The notes under the pieces were generated by a model. It was given only the letters and a program-made list of their open reading frames with translations. It did no database searches and was not told where the DNA came from. 64,000 nt of DNA from Pseudoscleropodium purum (lineage: Eukaryota > Streptophyta > Bryopsida > Hypnales > Brachytheciaceae). This document shows, piece after piece, positions 47,410-64,000 of this stretch (position 1 is its first letter; each line of letters starts with the position of its first letter). The position numbers and the translations under genes are program-made. The stretch spans positions 18,044,501 to 18,108,500 of the forward strand of contig OZ017796.1 of NCBI GenBank assembly GCA_963969395.1, in the 5' to 3' direction.

Positions 47410-48000
47410 ATGGTCAAAAGAAAAGAAAAAATATATTTTTTAATTTTTTTAATTCACAATAACTTTGAAATTCAATAACTTTCACATTGTATATCCAAAC
47501 ACCACAAAACAAAGCCTATATATCCCTCCTCGCCAAGCGCATTTCAATGGTACTAAAAATGCAACCAAGAGATCTCAATGTAACAACAAAACAAAACAAA
47601 TAACCTAACTAAAGGTATGGACTATAGTGTCTTGTGCCATTGCCACAGTCAAAATAAAAATAAAAGAAATTTTTTAATTCATAAAAAATTCAAAATTCAA
47701 TAACTTTTACGTTGTAGGTCCGAACATCATGAAACAAAGATTGTGCACCCCTCCTTGCCGAGGGCTTTCCAATGGTATTAAGAATGTGACTAGGAGATTG
47801 CAATATAGCAAACAAAACAAACAATCTATTCTTTAATTTCAAAGATTTTATGAATCGAAAAATAAAATAAAATAATCATTTGTTTTGAAAATTTTATAAA
47901 TTCTACATTGTATGTCTAAATGCCACAAAACAAAGTCTCTGCACTCCTTCATGGGTAAGGCTTTCTATTCATGCCAATTTCGTGGCATTTGGACTTATGG
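47410..48000. repeat. Three-unit tandem repeat (about 200-230 bp)
   Basis: CACAAAACAAAG-like anchors recur near 47502, 47729 and 47925. Each is preceded by TTCAATAACTTT, then CATTGTA, and followed by CCCTCCT, then GCCAAGCGC- or GCCGAGGGC-like text. Units are diverged; the third is shortest. Confidence 0.65.
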
Positions 48001-51000
48001 TGTAGAAGTTATGGATTATTTTTAATTGAAAAATTCAATTATTAAATTTCAAAAGTGTGAAAATGATTGAATTACAATTTACAAATTTTGATTGGGTTAA
48101 AAAAATGAGAAAATTACTTTTACATTTATTTTGGTTGTGGCAACTGTACAAGACATGCTAGTCTTGAGGTATGGATACTTAATTAGCAAAACATGTAAAT
48201 AAAGGTAATTGTACCCAAAATCAAGAGTGTACCCATTGCCAAACCAATACTATACATAATGGTCAAGTTCAACATTCTCTCTTGAATAACCAATAGAAGT
48301 TGGCAAATGGGATCTAGTAGATGTCTAAAAATAGAAAGCTTTTGTTTTTTCCATATAAAAATCTTCTTTTCAAAAAAATAATATTTCAAAAACTCCAACA
48401 TCTATTTGAACCTCTAAAGGATTGAGGTGTGGTTTTTAGGTTTAAAACTACTTGAATTTTTCATACTCAAAGCAAGGCTAAATGCTCATATATGTTCATT
48501 CATTAACAAATCCAACCATAAGATCCTTTTAGTTAACTTGTTCGAGTACATTGTCCTAAATTTTTAGAATAGGAAACCTTACCACTTGCAAAGTCAAGTC
48601 GCTTGAATTTCAGAAATGAGTATTTTTCAACTCTTTCCAAATGGTTACTTAGATTTCATCTTTCAAATCTTTTACACAAAAATGTGTGGATTGATCCCAC
48701 AACTTGATACTCTCTATAATATATTTCATATTCTTACTTGAAAAAATTAGTAAGAAAAAAGAATTAGAATATGATTTAAAATAATAAATTGTAAAGAATT
48801 TAGATATGGAATTGAAAAATGCCAATTCCAACAGTTGTAGTGTTATAATAAACAATCTACACCCAAATTTTTTTTTTTTATTCAAAAATATTGAAAATTG
48901 AGTTAAATAAAGGACTTCAAAGTTTATTTTTAGAATAAAGATTCTATAACTATCGACAAACTAAAACTCCTCATAACTTTCATCTCATAAACCTAAATTG
49001 AATTATTCAAAGCTTTCCATATAAATATAAAACTAGATTACTAATTTCAAATTTTTATTTTTTGAAAAAAATTATTTTTAAAGAAATTTTTAGAGCTGCT
49101 TGGTTTGCCTTCAATGAAATTACATATCATACAATAACTTTTAAACCATGTTAGTAGTCAAAAGTTATGAAATTTTTTGGGCCTTAAAGCTACTCCTTGG
49201 GCACATGTTGTGTGAAAATTTTGTCAAAAAAAATGAAAATTCCGTTCATAATGGGTTGCCCACAATCGCTACATTGCCAAATAATGCAGTTTAGTCTTTT
49301 ATACGACAAGAAATGTTTTTTTGCTAGTTCAAGACTCCAAGTATGGTACTATGTGTTATTATTATACATGTGATATCCCTAAATGTAGGATACTAGTTTA
49401 TAGTATCCATTTTGTTAGCTTGTTGATTTGAGGTCTAGTTACTAACCCCTACTATCAACATTCCAAAGTCTATATTTAGAAAGTTGACCAAAGGATTTTA
49501 CAATGATGTGTTGTTCCAAATAACTTCTCATTGAATGACTAATGAATAGGAGAGTACACTTAGTAAAATTCATTTTAAGATTTGTGCACAAAATAATTCA
49601 ATTGAGAGGTGACTATCTGAAAGGCTAAATAAATCAAGCAATATACAAAAGAAGTAACAAAAAAACTTGAAATTTCATTAAAAACTTAAAATTAATCCAA
49701 ATTCCATTAAAATCTCTACTTAAATCAATTTAATGGCCATGTATTGGTACCTGTAGTTATTTAATTCTAAATTTATTTATATTTTGCCTTGGACAAAGTT
49801 GGTCAAGTTTTGAAAATGGCAATTCAATTGTTTCTCATTTAAGAGAAGATTAAAATTTTCTTCTTTGAATCAAACTCATTTACTTTGGATGTATATGATT
49901 GTAGATTAATTAAGTAGCAACATAGTAAAGTATATTATTCTTTTGATGTTTCTATTTTCCTTGTCCATTTGCAAAAGATGTGCATCAAGAACTACAAATT
50001 TCATATATTCATGTTGTATTTTACAAAGTTTGTATTGACTTCAATGCTCTTCAAAGAAACATACACTTTCTTTAAAATTTGAGATTTAGTAAATGTGATT
50101 TGTAATTTATATGAATTTTCTTGACCAAAAAACTTTTAATAATTCACAATAATTTCAATTTTTCTAAAAATAGGCTTTAAAATTTATTACTTTACTGAAC
50201 ATATAGATATAACTAATGATTTTGTACATATTTCACATGTAATTCATTTGTAATGGTCAAATCAAGTTCAAAAATTGCATTCTAAAATAATCTACCAATT
50301 ACTTAGTCCTTGAAATTTTTTTAGCAATTTAATAATAAAAATGAAATTCAAACCCTTATTCAAACAAATTTTGGTGTTATTACTTGAGTCTTCATAAAAT
50401 AATTGTTAAAAGACATTCCATATTCTCACTTGGTCAAACTTCATTAGATTTCTATATTTAAATGCACCTTTCAAAAAATTGATATTTTCTTTGTATGGAA
50501 ATATATATGAAACATTTCATTTTTTTCATAATTAAATATATTAAAATGAATTTTTAATGAATTAAAAAAATATTTTTTTGGTATAAATCATAGTGATTAG
50601 AAAAATGTTGAGAATAATATGATTTTCTTAGAAAAAATGGAAGTGATAGTAATAAACATCATGGTGTAATTGGTGTACTCGTAGAGTTTACTATATGAAA
50701 AATTCCATAGAAAAGTTTAAAAGTGGTGTTTATTAAGCTTTTGAAATGCCACCTTTAAAGTGTCACAAAAATTATAATTCAACATTTTTTGAAAAAATTG
50801 AAATGGATTAAAAAGTAGATTATTAGAATTGTTTTTTTAGTCAAACTTAAAATGTTTAAAATCAAGAACTATATAAAAATCAAGTTTGACTTTTTATTAT
50901 GCCTCTTGGAGGCTTGGTTTATCCTTAGAGGTTAACTCCTAATTGATCAGCATGATGCTTGACCTTGGTACAGATAGGATTGTAGATTTAGAATTTTAAA

Positions 51001-51390
51001 ACTACCAACAAAGCCCAACAAAACTTAAGTAGTCTTGGGTTTAGTTACCATCTTTATTTTGGCAATAGTGCTCTATTGGTGCTCTATTGAATGATGTGAT
51101 CTTGAGAGGTGAATATGACTCCATTTTTTAATTCAAGTTGCTTCAACTTCTACTTTAGCACCAATTTTCTACTAAAGTAGGTTCTATGTGACTATTTGCA
51201 CTACTTCATGATTACCCTAAACTAATAAAGTACATTTTCCATTTTTCAATGTAAACTACTAATACATACTCAATACAAGTAGGGTGAGTTTTGAATTGTG
51301 CCGCAAACAGGGGCTCCTACCTTATTTGCTTAAAAAATACATGCTACTCCTTCATTCAATTCCTAGTTAGTTATTGTTTAATCTTTAAAC
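48001..51390. other. AT-rich spacer
   Basis: No exon, RNA gene or bounded transposon was recognised in this stretch of roughly 70-75% A+T. Confidence 0.55.
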
Positions 51391-51394
51391 ACTA

Positions 51395-52095
51395 GGCTGG
51401 TTACCATGGAAATCATCCTTTCTTGTATTACGTGAATTATTTCTCTAGCTATCATCCATCAAACACTTGGTGTCCCCAACAATGTTACAAAGTTAACCTC
51501 GAAATACTAGAATGTTCAAAAGTGTCCAATGATTGACCTTCCAAATTACCGTGGAAATGAAGAATGTCCCTATTGGTTCATAAATCAAATATTTTTTTGG
51601 CAAAGTACCTTGGTCATAGGTCTAACCTACTCTTATTGGAATTAACCCTTAACCCTTAAATGTTGAAGAGGTGACCCTCGAAATCATCATTTTCTATTAC
51701 TGAGTGAATTACTAGCCTCCAAAATTGCAAAAGTAGTCATTGCAAGTCAAACTACTATAGGAGATCTTTCCTTTCCCAAACAAATTTTGACGATGAATAG
51801 TTGCACTTTTGTCCTATATAGTTTGATTCTTTGTCATCCATTGGACACAAAATGTCCGTGTCGATGTTCAAGAGTTAAAAGACAAATCGGTGAGCTTGGA
51901 AATCATCCCTTTTCATTACCTTGTGAATCATTGGCTTAAAATATTACAAAAGTATTAACTGAAAGTCAAAACTACTACAGAAGACATCCCATGTAACAAC
52001 AAAATTTCAAGGATGAATAGTTGAACTTCTGTCCTACTAGAAGAATTCCATGTCTTCCATCAGACACCAAACATCTATGTCGATGTTTAAGAGTT
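51395..52095. repeat. Three-unit tandem repeat (about 220-270 bp)
   Basis: The anchor GAAATCATC recurs near 51409, 51680 and 51899, each followed by TTTTCTATTAC-like text and GTGAATTA. Units two and three also share GGATGAATAGTTG- and TGTCGATGTTTAAGAGTTA-like blocks. It is non-coding. Confidence 0.7.
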
Positions 52096-52109
52096 AATTG
52101 CCTATTGCA

Positions 52110-52400
52110 GTCAATTTTCATCAACTTCCTCGCAAGCAAGCCTGGCTCCCAGGACAGTGCCTGGGGTCCCAGTGGTGTCTGGAAAATTCAGTTCACCAAG
52201 TCCAAAGTCGCAGGGACTTGACTACGCTACCCAGACCTGTCAACTGTTGACTCAGACTCGGACCAAGTGAAATGTGAGTCAAGAGAGGAAAGAGAGGAAG
52301 TAGTTCCCCGCCCGGAAGTAACGTACTTCCAGAACGGGAAGTCCGTTGCAGAAGCTCTGGAAAATCATTCAGCCTCGGCCACAAGTATTGGACTGTAATA
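52110..52400. other. GC-rich island of unknown origin
   Basis: About 290 bp of balanced to GC-rich DNA, including TCCCCGCCCGGAAGTAACG, lies in AT-rich spacer. It begins directly after the tandem repeats. The short frames in it match no family I know. It could be an exon relic, a regulatory island or a transposon fragment. Confidence 0.4.
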
Positions 52401-53385
52401 ATGTACAGCTAGGAGTCGCATGCTTGGAATATGAGTGGAGTGATCAAGTAGTTGGTGGGGAGGGTTTGCAAGCGTGATTATTGCAATTTTCGTGTCAGAC
52501 AATTGAAGAAAAAGCAAGGAATAATATGCTCTTCAATGATAAAACCAAGCGTGCGTTTGTTTTGAAATTATGTCTGGTATATACGTCTTGCAATACTTGT
52601 GTTACAAGACTAGTGTAAGCTTGTGATTGGAACCTTAGTATTGCAAACTTCATCACACCTATGGAAGTAGCGAACCCCCTCGAAAGGGGCGTTGAATGAT
52701 CATATGGTGATAGTGATTCTCATGTAGATCATTCTCGAGTAACTTGGGTTCAATGAATACAACTTTGGATTCTTACTTTCATAGTCTAAATAGAGATTAT
52801 ACCATGGAATCACGTACGTAAGAAAAATCCATGGGAACCTAAATACTACATATTTTAATGTGTTGGAATCCTCTGATAAATGAGGAGCTGAACCACAAAA
52901 AAAAACATTCTCATATTAGTAACCACTCAAAACAGCTGATAACCATGGAAATCGGGGACCCACGAGAAGCGTCATGAAATACAAACGGACTTCCAAATAG
53001 ACTAATTATGTAAGCAGCATGTCCACCTGCATCAAGTCCCCTCAATTACACGAGCGCACAAGATACAGATTGACGAGCAAAAGACGGACATATGACCAGC
53101 ATAAGACGAACTCTACTATCACGCCTGTGGAACTTATCAGTCTTTCGTCACCATGAACAAACAAAATGCAAAAGAACGTTGAGAATGAACCCAAATGAAC
53201 GAGTACTAAAAATTGATGCAGAAATGATAAAAATCCAGCATGTCTCCCCGGACAAGCAAATGTTATTTACAAATGGCCAGGCTTGGCAACTTCCAAAGGG
53301 TCCATCCCCCCTGCTCTGGTCCTTTTAAAAGCGAATCATAAATGAAGTCACATTGATCGATCGTCCTACAAAATTCGGCCACAAC
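52401..53385. other. 3' flank of the CHD3 gene
   Basis: The presumed 3' UTR and downstream DNA of the minus-strand gene; no clear poly(A) signal or other gene was seen. Confidence 0.45.

Positions 53386-64000
<10,615 letters not shown>

Overview
The window is nuclear DNA of a land plant. Four multi-exon genes with GT-AG introns encode plant-type proteins: a cationic amino acid transporter, a HAK/KUP/KT potassium transporter, a cytosolic NAD-malate dehydrogenase and a PICKLE-type CHD3 remodeller. They lie in AT-rich, repeat-filled intergenic DNA with degenerate Ty1/copia retroelements and many small non-autonomous DNA transposons. The species cannot be named from sequence alone; a non-flowering land plant is possible, but this is only an impression.

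Layout: (1) 1-3115, minus strand, the 5' three quarters of a CAT-family transporter, running off the left edge, with one GC-AG intron and a CACTA-type MITE in intron 1. (2) 3.2-16.6 kb, AT-rich and without an intact gene: two Tourist-like MITEs (TAA duplications), a Stowaway-like MITE, a possible 650-bp TIR element, two tandem arrays (about 130 bp x4 and about 97 bp x16), a 520-bp imperfect palindrome and a broken transposase-like reading frame. (3) 16.6-28.0 kb, a nest of mobile DNA: four copies of a GC-rich, CpG-rich hAT-type MITE with perfect 8-bp duplications, an old minus-strand copia remnant hit by two of them, and a full-length but decayed plus-strand copia (21917-28026) whose 5' LTR carries a CACTA MITE and whose gag carries a fourth hAT copy. 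(4) 28-33.2 kb, AT-rich spacer, then the KUP upstream region with a second relative of the CAT-intron CACTA MITE. (5) 33207-40585, plus strand, a complete 11-exon KUP gene (792 aa; all exon phases agree). (6) 41.3-41.8 kb, a Stowaway-like MITE. (7) 42907-45130, minus strand, a complete 6-exon cytosolic MDH (329 aa). (8) 45.4-53.4 kb, AT-rich spacer with two three-unit tandem repeats and a small GC-rich island of unknown origin. (9) 53386-64000, minus strand, the C-terminal 1279 codons of a PICKLE-like CHD3 remodeller in 27 exon pieces, running off the right edge.

The genes are unrelated housekeeping or regulatory loci and do not form a functional cluster: two membrane transporters (amino acids, K+), one central-metabolism enzyme and one chromatin regulator. 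The most unusual material is the GC-rich hAT MITE family embedded in AT-rich retroelement DNA. Also notable are tandem duplications inside several introns next to splice sites, and a 16-residue Met/Gln/His repeat in the CHD3 C-terminal region. Exon boundaries were read by eye from splice signals, reading frame and family similarity; no alignment or transcript data were available.
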